Assembly: GCA_040954595.2 (NCBI GenBank)
Contig: CM082585.2
Location: 7,626,001 to 7,690,000, forward strand
DNA: 64,000 bases
Reading direction: 5' to 3'
Origin: Balanoglossus misakiensis
Lineage: Eukaryota > Hemichordata
Shown here in pieces: positions 12,401-23,884 of this stretch. How positions within the stretch are numbered: the first letter of the stretch is position 1; the number at the start of each line of letters is the position of its first letter. The notes under the pieces are model-generated. The model did not search any database. It was not told the DNA's origin and saw only the letters and a list, made by a program, of their open reading frames with translations. Made by a program: the position numbers and the translations under genes.

Positions 12401-15400
12401 TGTGTCCGATCAGGTGAATGTCGTCGAGGGCGCTGCTGTCATGCCTTTCGAGAACGAGGCCGAGAAGCCGTTTGATCTGGTTTGCAACAATCCTGGTATT
12501 GCTAGAGGCTTGGTCGTATTCTGGATGCTTAAAGAACTGTGGATGCAGAATAAGTCATAATTTGGTAGACAAATGTGTTAATAAAAAGGAGCGATTCGTG
12601 AAACTGTGTGAAGGCAACAAGGTTCCCTCCAGAGTATGTATTGACTACAACCTTTACCAATTAGACTCGAATAATTGGTAAATTGGGGATATCGTTACGT
12701 CCAGGCTAGAAACCGGGTTTCATTTATTTGAATGTTTACGTACATCAGCATTAGGGTTTGCGGCATCTTTCCAGTCCACTGCGATGACGTTGAAGTCTCC
12801 GGCGGCGAGGAGGCCATCGGCGATCGCCAGCACCCACGCGGTATTTCCCTCGCTCTGAAATCCGTGCGTGATGAACTGAAAGGAAGAGGGACCGACAGTT
12901 AGCAGACATTCTGGTTCGTCGCTTGGAGGCGCTGTTTCAGCTGGTGACCAAGCATGCCAATCGGACACAATACAGGCTGACTAAGAGAATGAACACCGGG
13001 GGTGTTTTCTATACCTTGATCGGCTTTCCAGGCATGAACTCGGAGTGCAAAGACGTGGGAAACTGCAGGTCCACCCCCTGCCTTTGGGATCGCGTGAAGA
13101 GCTTGAAGCCCGCTGCTATGCCTTCTTCCGGCAGCTCGTCGAAGGAGTCGACGCAGAATCGGCCGTCGGCACCATAATCCGCACAGTCTGTAGAATAAAA
13201 TAAACCAACAACGCGCCTTTGTTATCCGTTATAGTGGCCATACGGCGATATTCTTGTAAGGCATTATATGCAAAGGGGTATCATTTATAAATGCCTATAC
13301 ATACATATTTTCATAGAAAGCCACACCCATTGGGTGCTGACGCGTGACAACATTTTTGAGTGCTCACAACCCCGCACATAAAAAGCATTGCTTTCCTACC
13401 GCAGAAGGGCTTGCTTCCCGTGGTTGACAGATAGTACATCGTCGGCGTGCTCGGTTTGGCGGCGTGGTAACCCATTCTTTGGCAAGACGCTGATGTACAG
13501 CTAGTGCACCTTTTGTTTTGGACGTCACTAACACTGTTGCATGTCTCGGCAGCGAATAGACAAGGGCCTTTAATGCTGACTGAGAACAGCCATGTAGCCC
13601 TGCTGTGGTCACAAGTAAACAGTGTGCAGCCCGGTTGGTCGTTGCCGCCGTTGGGGTAGAAGTCGGCGTGGCCAAGAGGCTGCGATGACAAAAATACACG
13701 TGGTTAATAGCGACGTTTGCCTTGATGGAAAAATATTTTCCTGGAAACAGATACTGCCATTGTATTTTGTCAACCTGATCTCAGTCCGAAAAATGATCCC
13801 CACTCATTATCCCCATTCAGTCAGTCAGTCACTTCCAGTTTTGTAGACTTATGTCATTACCTGGAAAACACCCAGTTGTGGAGAAGTGCCGCCTGTATGA
13901 TCGTCCTGCTCCACGGAATCTGAGTGGATGACGTCCACGAAGTCGGCATCGTCCCGAGAAAGACAGTGAGGTCCCGGCTGTCTTCGGTTTCCGCCCGCAT
14001 CAATCAGGAAATTCGGTCGCGCCGGATCCAAAGCTGAAAAATAAATCCGTTTTCATGACAAAGAAACTTTACTTTAAAACACGTGATGTCAGTCTTGGAT
14101 ACAGCCTTATAAGTAACCCGCCATTACGCTAGAACCGAGTCAAAAGATCATATTCTATACCTGTAATACGTTTAGCCTTGCATGTGGAGCCACTGCATTG
14201 CAAGTCTCGCTTCATCCATTTCCCAACCATCCCACTGATCTGAGCCCCCAGGCTGTGCCCGATCAAGTGAACGTCGTTGAGGGCGCTGCTGCCATGCCTG
14301 TCGAGGATGAAGCCGAGAAGGCGTTTGACCCGACTCGCCACGATCCTGGTGTTACTGGAGGCTTCGTCGTATTCCAGGAGTTTCAGCTAGGAATGTAATA
14401 GAATTTGCATAATTTTTAAAAGAGCTGAGACGTACATACGCCGCTGAATCCATAAAGTCCAATGGTATGGGACCTACAACATTTACTCCCAGATGGAATC
14501 GGAACAGATGACGTCACATCTTGTTTTGCGCAATCGCACATCCTCGCCACATTAAATATTATAAACTTTAAAATACGAGAGTGGCCCTTGATTTTCTGTT
14601 TACTGAACGGTGACAGTAGTGGTTCGTTTGAAAACATACAGTGGGTGTTCACAGATTATTTTCCCCGACTGTTTTCCTAAGAGACCTACATCTGTATCGG
14701 GATCTGCAGCGGATTCCCAGTCCACGACGATGACGTTAAAATCGCCGGCGTTCACGAGCTCCATGGCAATCTCCTTCACCCAGTCCTTGCTTCCGGCGCT
14801 GTAGAATCCATGCGTGATGAACTGCAAGTGAACAAACGAGGAAAAGATGAAGTTTCCACCCGTTGCGAGATCTCGCGAGACTTGGTTAATTACCGTGGCA
14901 ACAGATAGGTAACCACGTAAACTTTATGGGAACTGCTGCATTTATATAAGGTATTGCTCATAACGTGGACTTTTACACGAGACAACGACATCATGATTGG
15001 ATATCTGTTGCAGGGGGGAAATACATAAATCGACACAACTAGGAGTTGTTTCAACTTGGAGATACTTCACCTTAATCGGCTTTCCTGGCATGAAACTGGA
15101 ATGCAAAGCCGTGGAAAACTGCATGTCCACCCCCTGCTTTTGTGACGGCGTGTAGAGCTTGAAGCCCACTGCTATATTCTCCTCCGGCAGTTCGTCGAAG
15201 GAGTCGACGCAGAATCGGCCATCGGCACCATAGTCTTTACACGCTTCAATTGTCGAAGGAAAGAAATCGATAAAATGTGGTTTAAAATAGAGTTTAATCT
15301 CCCTTTATCCCGTTAACGGGTCCATCATAAGTATGTTCCCAATAATTGACGGCGAGGATACTAAAACATTAGTGCGAATACGCAGGCATACAAACATAAC

Positions 15401-17180
15401 CCTGGGCTTGTTTAACGTTAAAAAAAAAACAATGTCTAAAGTTAATGTTAGGTTAGGTTTAAAACTGGGGGCGGTAGACAACTACTTACTTGTAGGGGGA
15501 AGTCCGGTTGTCGGCGGGGTCGTCGCTGGAGATCAAAAATAAAGTTTGGTGAAAATATGCCTAGCTTTAATTATACACGGTCACTGGCCTTGCTTCGTAC
15601 CACAGTTAAACTTTGTACAGCCATTATTGGAGACGGCGAGTCTCAGGTAGGTCTGCGGACGGCCTTGGGAGCTGTGTACAGATACTGACGTCACGGTGTG
15701 GTTAACACAAACAAAAGTGAATCATAAAAAACCACTGTACGTATTGACCAATCCGAAATAAGGGCGTGACTCGGTCGCCATGCATAAATATATGCGTGTT
15801 GACAAACCACCGACTCATTCCTAACTCGGTACGGGTCCCCTCGGTCATGAATAAAAAACAGAACAGCGACGGCCCAAATACGTAGGCCTAGTTCATTGTA
15901 TCCCACCTTGTACCTAAACGTAGAACACGTACGCTCATTCGTCTCTGGTCGTGTTTGACCCCAATTCTTTATTGCAATTGTCCCAAATATATTTGTTGGA
16001 CGTGGGTTAGGCTTTCACTAATTAGTCCGTGGACAATTAAACGCATAAATATAACAGCTTAGATGTAGGTGCAAGTTCTATTTTCTCGTAACTATTTTAT
16101 AAATTCCCCAAGCTACGATTACGTGTATTCTATACAACCCCCAAACGGACGGAAAGTCGGGATGCATGAGATAAGCCACGCCGCAAATGACGTAATTCGC
16201 TGCACACTTTTTATTGGTGTTCGACCCGGATGTTGTTAGACATTCTAGTTATTGTCATATACAGTACTGTTTTATGCAAGTTGATAGTTAGATAGTAGAG
16301 TGTGGTCTAAAGAGCTTCATATAAGTCATTCACAAATCCAGGTGGAAAAATTTAAATAATTATAAGTACATGTACATCCGCGTTCCTGACGTTTATATAC
16401 CAACCAGGCGTCATATACCAGAAACACAATTCATATACTGTCAACCGAAAAATGATACCCTGACCTCTGACCTCACGTTGAGGCCAGTCCGACTTCAAAT
16501 CAATGCTGGATAGTTTTCGATAAACACTGAGCAACTTCGGTAAATATACATTCAGTCAATCTATAACTTTCGATCAACAACGATTTGGTATTTAAAATAA
16601 TCCACAAGCTCTGAATGGAACGCGGAACATGGTGTCACGTCGCGCATCGATCAGAAGTTTTATGAGATAGTCCTAGTTCCGGGTTGATTGATACTAAGAC
16701 AGAGACGGAAAGTGAGAGAGAGACAGAGAGACAGATGAAAACTGACAAGCGAAGTCAAAGTGAAGGTTACAAGTGACCTTGAGCATTTAAATAAACCAGA
16801 GGTCGTTAACTAGGCCACTAGAACGACATTAATTCTATGCGTGTTTCAAAACCATGTTCGTCTCACTCTCGAACCATTGACCTGAATAGTGAAGATTGTA
16901 AACGACGGTGGTACAGTATGGTGGTACTCATTAAGAATGCAAACGCCAGAATTTCGAACTATTGCACGTATATCGAGCTCCCAGGGCGGGCCGATGACTT
17001 TTTTGGGGGGTCAAGACACACAGCCTTCGTATCCTGTTCACTCTCTATTGTTCTCGGCCCCTGTTGTCCCAACACCACCACTACAACCAGCGGTCAACGC
17101 ACGTACACGTACTTACCCGCACTGGTTCCGATGAGGTAAAGTAACAGGACACCCTGCAGACAGATTCTCATGGATCTCAT
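7837..17180 (-). CDS. Secreted tandem-lipase / WSC / stanniocalcin-like fusion protein (about 1230 aa, 20 exons)
   Basis: Exons (minus strand): 17117-17180, 15490-15525, 15071-15243, 14690-14821, 14161-14386, 13861-14033, 13400-13679, 13015-13187, 12744-12875, 12308-12536, 11862-12034, 11482-11651, 11167-11276, 10661-10945, 10301-10469, 9918-10012, 9258-9406, 8601-9051, 8325-8482, 7837-8151. They sum to 3693 nt, divisible by three, with every junction in phase and no internal stop. Order: signal peptide (about residues 1-21, LQGVLLLYLIGTSA core), Thr/Pro linker (22-33), lipase domain A (34-361), lipase domain B (362-690), WSC1 (691-785), WSC2 (786-873), stanniocalcin-like module 1 (about 874-969), Ser-rich then acidic linker (970-1073), stanniocalcin-like module 2 (1074-1176), short tail. 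Each domain is recognisable. That they form one transcript is inferred: no alternative signal exon or stop lies between them, but RNA data would settle it. A candidate poly(A) signal lies at 7362-7367. Confidence 0.75.
9918..10945 (-). other. Two WSC domains of the fusion gene
   Basis: Exon 10661-10945 encodes a full WSC domain: LGCYIDRSTSRAL, then TFYCRGRGYPYAGLQ, CWCGVTYD, SECSHKC and FCGGNLRNSVYKTG. Exons 10301-10469 and 9918-10012 encode a second one, split in the middle: YIGCVQ, AYCSFNGYEYAGL, CACGNDQ, then QCSYTC and QCGGPNAVSVIRTG. WSC domains are small Cys-rich carbohydrate-binding modules found in fungal wall sensors, polycystin-1 and kremen. Here they would give the secreted lipase a glycan-binding anchor, which is an inference. 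Confidence 0.85.
11167..13187 (-). other. Lipase domain B of the fusion gene (pancreatic lipase family, lid-less)
   Basis: This is a close paralogue of domain A. The first four exons have matching phases and nearly identical lengths (173, 132, 229 and 173 nt versus 173, 132, 226 and 173). Visible motifs are FITHGFQSEG, GHSLGAQISGMAGKW, ALDPARPNF, DADFVDVIHSD and CDHSRATL, so the triad is complete. The lid is again four residues (GC-TFFP-C). Unlike A, the C-terminal part is split by an intron (11277-11481). The domain begins directly after A with a phase-1 junction, and I see no start codon with signal peptide in front of it. Both copies end with a Cys-rich segment and a PFC motif. Internal duplication of the lipase unit is clear. 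Confidence 0.88.
12077..12258 (+). repeat. Dispersed repeat family R1, diverged copy
   Basis: Shares the order GCGAGA..TTGGTTAA, GTATGAAACTAGA, GTGCAG, ACGCGAGATCTCGC, GTTCGG with the copies at 57249 and 59152. It lies in an intron of lipase domain B. Confidence 0.65.
13400..15243 (-). other. Lipase domain A of the fusion gene (pancreatic lipase family, lid-less)
   Basis: Five exons encode one alpha/beta-hydrolase of the pancreatic lipase family. The N-terminal exon has CVDSFDELPEENIAVGFKLY. Then come the strand and oxyanion region FITHGFYSAG, the nucleophile elbow GHSLGAQ (exon 14161-14386), the catalytic Asp in ALDPARPNF followed by DADFVDVIHSD (13861-14033), and the catalytic His in CDHSRATW (13400-13679). 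The triad is complete. Between the two cysteines that normally bracket the lid only four residues remain (GC-TLFT-C), far shorter than in triglyceride lipases. No PLAT domain follows. These traits fit a phospholipase A1-like or galactolipase-like enzyme, but the substrate is inferred. Confidence 0.88.
14861..14915 (+). repeat. Dispersed repeat family R1, partial copy with TCTCGCGAGA
   Basis: CGAGATCTCGCGAGACTTGG then TTAATTACCGTGGCAAC, the 5' end of the family only. It lies in an intron of lipase domain A. TCTCGCGAGA is at 14871-14880. Confidence 0.7.
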
Positions 17181-17769
17181 AACTAGTGCTAATTTGGAAT
17201 GTCTCTCGGATAAATTCAGACGGCGCCTGAAATCACATAACGGCGGGTACGCGTGATACCTGCCAAAACTTTTATTTCCTGCAACGTCACTACTTCGAGG
17301 AATAGGGCAACGCGGAAGTATGGTTGACAATATTTCTAGTTGTTGGCCCTTGAGGGCGCGCTTCACATCGAAGGCCGAGCGAGCAGACTCGGCTGGACTG
17401 CTCAAGACTTGGGAAAGTTTGGTCTGTACTGGCAAAACACTACGTCACTTTGAGTTCTAATTATTGTTTGACAAAGACAAATCATCTCTACCTGTATTAA
17501 ATTGTTTCTAGTACAATGTATAGTACATGTACTATTCCGATACGAACCGGCACGACGTCATCACCGTAGAAAAGAAGTGTTCAGACTACACGACATTTAC
17601 GTCATACAAAACAGCAAGGAGCTTTTACAGAAACGTCACATTGAAATTGGTGCCTACAGTTTGAAATTAGTTGTACTGGATTTGAAAGTGATAGGCAATG
17701 GTTTGAAAAGATAATGTGTGCTCAACACACGTGGTTTTGAGTTGATTCATCCACGTGACGTCAATTTTC

Positions 17770-19995
17770 TTAGCTTCGCTCAAAGTACATGAAATCCTGC
17801 AAGAAAAATAATCGTGTGTTTAGTCATTTCGGTACCACTAATTATTTCAACACTGTAGGTCAATAATAAGGGCCCCCAGATCGGAGGCTTGAAAAATAAC
17901 CGATATTCGTATCGCCGGGGAAGGAAAAACTTGAAACTTACGATCAGAAAGACTGCGCCAATCATCACGGCTTTCATCTTCACGTCGAGGTCCATGGGAA
18001 CTGAAAATGTAGCGTACAGAGACATTGGTCTATGCATCTACTTTTCAGCGAAAGAAATCAGTTAAGTTGGACAGACTCAGGGAATACTACAAGCAAATTA
18101 ATATCTTCTGAATGCATGTCTGTATCATTCTGTTTAAACTATCTCAAAATGGACAACACTCACATGTTATGCCAAACTGATCAGCGTCTGTAAAAAACTC
18201 GGTGCCCAATCCCGACCACTGCTTAGCCACTCTACCAACAGTGGCTGACTTATCCAGCGTTTTTACCTAAAAATATCAAAACGGTGACTTTTGAATCGAA
18301 TTTCTGCCCGTGGAAATGAAAAGATCACCCAAATCACTTTAGACGAGGCATTTGGAAAGTATATACAAGTCGTCTTCCTCGTTGCCAGGGTGACGCGACA
18401 TTTACTCACATCGAAATTGACGTCACTGCAACAACGACACTGGAGGCAGGGACCATCCACTTTGAGAACCGTCTCGTCTTCCGCGTTGCGAATGTCAAAT
18501 CTCGGGAAGAGCAGACTCCACCTAAAATCGAGCAGAAACAGTACTTTTTATAATTATTCACCGTTTCGGTCAGATATTTTAATGATGAATCGGTAACCAT
18601 ACGAAGTCAAAATGTTACATGAAACCACGATTCCGAGTGAAAATCTGTGATTGGCCAGATCTAAGTTTTCCCTGAGTGAAACGTACGTTTGGTGTATCCC
18701 TCCGAGGTGCACCCCGTCCGCCGTGGAGACATGTAGTTCCATGAGACAGCAAAAACAGCAGCAGCCCTCGCAGCGGTACGGTCGTTTAATCGTTAACACC
18801 TCCCTCTCGGAGTTGTCAGTCACGTGCATGGTGTACGGTCTCATGCGTCCGCAACACTGGCGGTTCCAAAATCCGGTGTCTGCAAAACAAAATATATGAG
18901 ACACTTTTGTAGTTCGGTTTGTCATTAGGGCAGTGACAATCTGCCTCGGTTGATCAAAATCAATGCGTTTTAAAACAAAATGCAATGAAATGTAAGCGAC
19001 CTACATATTACTGAGTGGAGTCGCAAAAAACGACACTTACCCTCTTTTACATAGTAAATCTGTTGTCCCATAGAATTGCAAAGTCGGTACTCATTCGCCC
19101 ATTCACAGCCACAAAATACTGCAACAGAAAGTAATGGTATTTTAAAATAAATTCAGAAGTTATTCGTTGATCCTAACCGCTATTAGTATATCTGACAGTG
19201 TATTGTTTTTTTAATACTAAAATTATAATTTTGAGCGATTGGGGCGATGGGGTTGTTGCTATGAACCAGCCGTTGCTATAAGAACTCCAGGATGTTTACT
19301 TTCCTCGTTTGGCCGTAACTACCTATACCACCCAACTGTTAGCACGAATTGCAAAGTTTAATCTACAGTGAGATGAAATCAATGAGTGACCCGGAGATTA
19401 AGACCGTGACCTTTCAGGGGTCATTTCCAGATAATCTGCATGACAAGATACTACTGAGGGGCCGGGTCACGTGACTGCGGCTCACAGCGCAGACAAGAAA
19501 ATCTGATTTTCTCTTCCTTCACGACGAACTGTTGTAGCAACATGCGCGCCATGCAATCTTTTTATACATGCGACACGGAAAACTGCTAGAGATAATTCTG
19601 AGTTGCATCAGTATGAAAGAAGATATTAGGATCGTTTTATATTTTTATACGTTTTATAGTTTTGGTTTTATGATCACAATTTACGAGTCCAAACATGCAA
19701 GTAAAACAAACCTTACACGCCACGCCTCAGGCCTAAAACATTCACAGATATGCAAATAGTTCTTCTTACTTTCGGATACCTGTCGTTTCTGGTACACCAA
19801 TATCTGGTCGATTTGAGTCAGGTACTCCAGGCCCGGCGGGCAGCCCGGCGGTGCAACTTGGGCCATGGGCGTCATGGGGACGCCATATTGGTTTTGAGTG
19901 AAGCCGCCGTACGGCTGTGTCGTCACCGCGGCCGTCTGCACCTGTCCCGGGTACTCCGCGCCCTCCTGTGTTTTGTCTGTGTCGTCATAATCCAT
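17770..19995 (-). CDS. Phospholipid scramblase (PLSCR family), complete, about 265 aa
   Basis: Seven exons: 19770-19995, 19041-19118, 18687-18879, 18410-18521, 18164-18266, 17942-18000, 17770-17796; they sum to 798 nt with all phases consistent. The start MDYDDTDKTQ precedes a Pro/Gln/Tyr-rich N-terminus. Then comes the family hallmark PPGLEYLTQIDQILVYQ, the Cys-rich palmitoylation-like motif CEGCCCFCCL, GPCLQCRCCSDVNFD, the putative calcium-binding segment FTDADQFGITFPMDLD, and the C-terminal hydrophobic helix AVMIGAVFLIDFMYF, ending in ERS. Scramblases move phospholipids bidirectionally across the plasma membrane in response to calcium. Length is slightly shorter than human PLSCR1. The last coding exon is only nine codons including the stop. 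Confidence 0.95.
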
Positions 19996-20305
19996 GCTGG
20001 TCAGTGTCAAGGCCCAGGCGTATGTTTTTCCCGCTCTAATCGCAGATCCCTTTGTTCCTGTAAGAAATGTCTGGACTGTCTATCCCTATAGTGACATGGC
20101 GTTCTCTGCCTTATCATTAACCAACAAAGTTAAAGTGTAATGATCGCAACGGACTATCTGGCACAAAAATGCCATGATAACCACGTACTTATGACTCAGG
20201 ATTTGCAAATTCAATGACGCACTGCACATGGAAGATAGCGACACTGAAGCAGGAAACCCGGAAAATCGATAATAACTGATCACGCTCTTATTATGTTGTA
20301 AACTT

Positions 20306-20311
20306 TTTATT
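20306..20311 (-). terminator. Candidate poly(A) signal of epoxide hydrolase gene a
   Basis: AATAAA on the minus strand about 190 nt past the stop at 20501 and before the scramblase start region. Confidence 0.4.
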
Positions 20312-20500
20312 CTAGAAAGAAGCCATAGTTTTAGGTCGAAAAATTACTCCGATGTAATGAAGTATTTTAACAATCGATTGCTGTATGTAATGTCTTCGTG
20401 TTTATCATTTGGGATTCACTGTATTTTTGAATGACAGTTTTCTTGGTGTGGCATGATGAGATGATAAGAAAAAGTTGCTGTTTTTACGTGCATTTTGAGA

Positions 20501-22727
20501 TCATGCCAATTCGCTTCTTTTTCTCATTTCAACTTTTCTGACGAACTCTCTGAAATCCTGGGCTACTAGATGAGGCACTTGAAAAACGGGAAAGTGTCCG
20601 CCCGTGTCCACTCGGTTGTAACTGACCAAATCCTTGAAGAAGTACTTCGCCCAAGCCTCCGGAAGGCGACACAGTTCGTACTTGAACGTCACGATGCCGA
20701 CTGGTGTTGTCACTTGACGGCTGAAAAAAACGCAGGAAAGCAAAATATTAGTAACAGCGTTAAAAATGATGTCATCTACTTTCAAGTATACATTATAAAA
20801 TATTTTATCTTTTAGTTTCATACGAAGCTTGAATTGGCCCAGAAACGCGTTGCTACGGTGATTAACCAAGTCTCGCGAGATCTCGCAACGTGCCGGAAGT
20901 CATCTATCGTTTGGCGTATCTGAGAAAGATATAATCACGCAGAAATACTGACGTCATTGGGTCTGCCAGTGTCCTGTGGTTGCACTCCCTGTAGTATCTC
21001 ATCGACGACACAACATTTCCACTGACCCAGTAGATCATGATGTTGGTCAAGAGGTCATCCATACTGAAGTGGATGTTGAAGCCGCCGTCGTCCAGATCGA
21101 GATACGCTGGGTTGGTCCACGCCACGTACTTCTCCAGAATGTAGGCGGCCAGTCCAATGGGAGAGTTATTCAGGCCATAGCCTGCAGGTGATTGAAAAGA
21201 GAAGATTGGTGTGTTTAATACACTGTCACTGACACACAAGACTACTGATTTTGATGTCCAGAAGAAACACTACCCTGGAAATTATTACAGACTAGACAGA
21301 TAGTTAAACAGTACGAGACTGGTCGTGTCACGTGTCCTGTTCACCAACTGACCTAACAAATCCGGCCGTTGCGATTGCACGTTCAAATATCCGCCCTCAA
21401 CGAATCGGTAAGCGACGTACTGAGATACGGGTACCAAGGGATAGAAGTCTTCCTTGTCCCACACGAGCGACGGGAAAACGCTCGCAACCGCCCACTGCAG
21501 TACTTTCATCGGCGGCTGACCGAAAGGCATGTTGGTATGATAGCCTAGAATGTGACTGAAAGAAAATATGGCAGTATGAGGGCGATTTATTTCCCTTTCT
21601 CATTTGTGAGAATGAACTCGAACATTTTACCACCCTCTCCGGCGAATCAGCAGAAGCGCATCGACAAGGAAGTTCATCTGGCCAGAAGAATACTATATTC
21701 ATACATTTCACTGTGTACACACAGTGGTCAAACATCATACAAACTATATCAGAAATAATAAGTACATTTATAACTCACCTAGGCTGGATGTACATAAGTG
21801 CCACGCCAATCACAGACCCCCAGTCACCACCTTGGAAGTAGTACTTATCGAATCCAAGCCGAACCATCAATTTGTCAAAAATTCTTGCAGTCTCGTAACA
21901 ATCATGACCTGTCATTAAGGGTATAATATTCAGGTCAGATACTGCGCGATACATACATACATACATACATACATACATACATACATACATACATACATAC
22001 ATACATACATACATACATACATACATACATACATACATAAATACATACATACATACACACAAACAAACAGACAGACAGACAGGCAGACAGACAGACAGGG
22101 CATTCATGACGTACCTTTGTGGTGTGGAGCCTCAGACAGCCCAAAGCCAGGAATCGATGGAATGACTAACTCGAAAGCATCGTCTTCGGTACCACCGTGA
22201 TTCAACGGATCGGTCAGCACCGGTATGAGCTTGTAGAACGCAACGAAAGAGCTCCCCCAGCCATTGACCATGAGGGCGACTTTGCTCCTCCTCTCCGCGT
22301 TCGCCACTTTGGGCTTCACGCGGATGAAGTGGATGTCGATCCCTTCGATGTTCGTCAGGAAGTGGTCGTATTGGTTGAGATATCGCTCCTGCTCCCGCCA
22401 GTCGTACGAGTGCCTCCAGTACTCGAGCACCTCCTTCAGATATCCCGAGTTGAAGCCGTAGTGGAACTTCGTGCCTTCGAGCGATTCGAACAACCTGCTC
22501 CGGTTCAGCCTGGCTTGCAAGTCCAAGAGAACGGAATCGTCGACGCTGATTCTGAACTGTCGCACGGACGTGTCGGCTTCTTCGCCCGTCCCCGGTCTGT
22601 CTCCTTTCCCCCACCACCCGTCGCCGTACGGCATCGGTTCCCGACCATCGGACCAAAACCCACCAAAATATATAGCGGTAGCCAAGGCGACGGCGAAAAA
22701 GACGAAAACCCCCACTTTTCGGCCCAT
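20501..22727 (-). CDS. Microsomal epoxide hydrolase-like protein a (EPHX1 family), about 464 aa
   Basis: Five exons: 22115-22727, 21779-21908, 21353-21555, 20953-21181, 20501-20720; total 1395 nt, phases consistent. An N-terminal membrane anchor (VFVFFAVALATAIYFGGF) precedes the EHN domain (DGWWGKG, FHYGFNSGYLKEVLEYWR, IEGIDIHFIRVKP) and the alpha/beta-hydrolase core. The nucleophile motif GGDWGS, an acid candidate in KYELCRLPEAW and the catalytic His in DTGGHFPVFQ are all present. The oxyanion-hole motif, HGWPGS in the family, reads NGWGSS here. The enzyme family hydrolyses epoxides to diols on the ER membrane; activity of this copy is doubtful. It is a tandem duplicate of the gene at 23404-25632. 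A candidate poly(A) hexamer lies at 20306-20311. Confidence 0.93.
20846..20912 (-). repeat. Dispersed repeat family R1, partial inverted copy with TCTCGCGAGA
   Basis: GTTGCTACGGTGATTAACCA followed by AGTCTCGCGAGATCTCGCAA, the reverse of the 5' end. It lies in an intron of epoxide hydrolase gene a. Confidence 0.7.
21951..22099. repeat. (CATA)n then (ACAG)n microsatellites
   Basis: About 25 CATA units followed by ACAG/GCAG units, in the first intron of epoxide hydrolase gene a, just past the exon 1 donor. Confidence 0.95.
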
Positions 22728-23314
22728 GATGGCGAGGAGGGAAGTAATCTAGCAAGAATCGAGTGAAGTGGTGTCGGGTAGATTTTAGACAAATATCGCT
22801 CGACACGAATCCAGCGCTAATTTGATTGGTATGTTCCACCAGCTCCAACGAAGAGGGCAAATTTACATATTCGGGATCTGTGAAGGTACCGTTACATATA
22901 TTGGGCGGCCTTCCGGTGGCACGGGCCATCGACATAGTTCGATTTGCATGTCACGCTGTCCTCAGGGTGCGGGCACACATCACATGCACACTATTATTCA
23001 GAGCTTGCAAGAAGCTGGGCGTACTTCATGGTGTATAGCCCCTGTCTTTTTGGCGTTCGCTAAGAATAAAACGCGACCTTTAGCCGACGCACCCCGATGT
23101 CACCAGCATAAAATGATGCAGGGTATGGCGACCGATGACTCGACAATACGTAAAACACCATCTGGGTCTTTTTTCATCATTTCAATGTGGATATGCACGA
23201 CCCCCCTCAGTGACTCAGCAACTTTGGGCGACTGTCCCATGAAGCCTATCGCCAGGATGGATTGCACGTATATTAGGAGAAAAATCTACAACTGTGACGT
23301 CACCAAAATGGCCA

Positions 23315-23320
23315 TTTATT
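23315..23320 (-). terminator. Candidate poly(A) signal of epoxide hydrolase gene b
   Basis: AATAAA on the minus strand about 85 nt past the stop at 23404, the right distance for a short 3' UTR. Confidence 0.5.
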
Positions 23321-23403
23321 TCTCTGTTGAATGACATAGCCTTTAAATATTGGTGTGAATTACAAAAGCAGCAACCTATATCTGTTGTCATGGAAATTCT
23401 TTT

Positions 23404-23834
23404 TCACTTGCTGACGTTTCGTCTTTGCATCATCTGTTTAACCGCCTTCCTGATGTCTTCGACCAGTAGCGTTGGTTCCTCCAAGGCCGCAAAGCGCCCT
23501 CCCCTCGGCAATCTGGCATAGCTGACCAGTTCTGGGAAGATCTGCCTGGCCCAAGTCTTTGGCAAGCGAATCAGTTCGTGCTTGAAAGCAGCGATGGCCA
23601 TGGGCACCGTGACTTTGCAGCTGAAAAAGTCCAAAGTGAAAGGCAACTATCACGGCCCTGTTCGTGCAATGTTGTCAGGCGAAATCCCGCAGTTCAACAG
23701 TTCTGCAATGTATTTCTTGCATTCGAATCGGGCAGTGATGCACGGTGTTGTAGGTAGCCCTCTGTCTGTCTGTCTGTTTGTTTGTCTGTCTGTCTGTCTG
23801 TTTGTCTGTTTCCCCTCTCTTCTCTGTTTCTCTG

Positions 23835-23884
<50 letters not shown>

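Noticed and set aside
22132-22935. 267-aa minus ORF overlapping epoxide hydrolase a exon 1
   Set aside because: It is a shadow in another frame of the GC-rich coding exon, and the true frame has clear EHN motifs.
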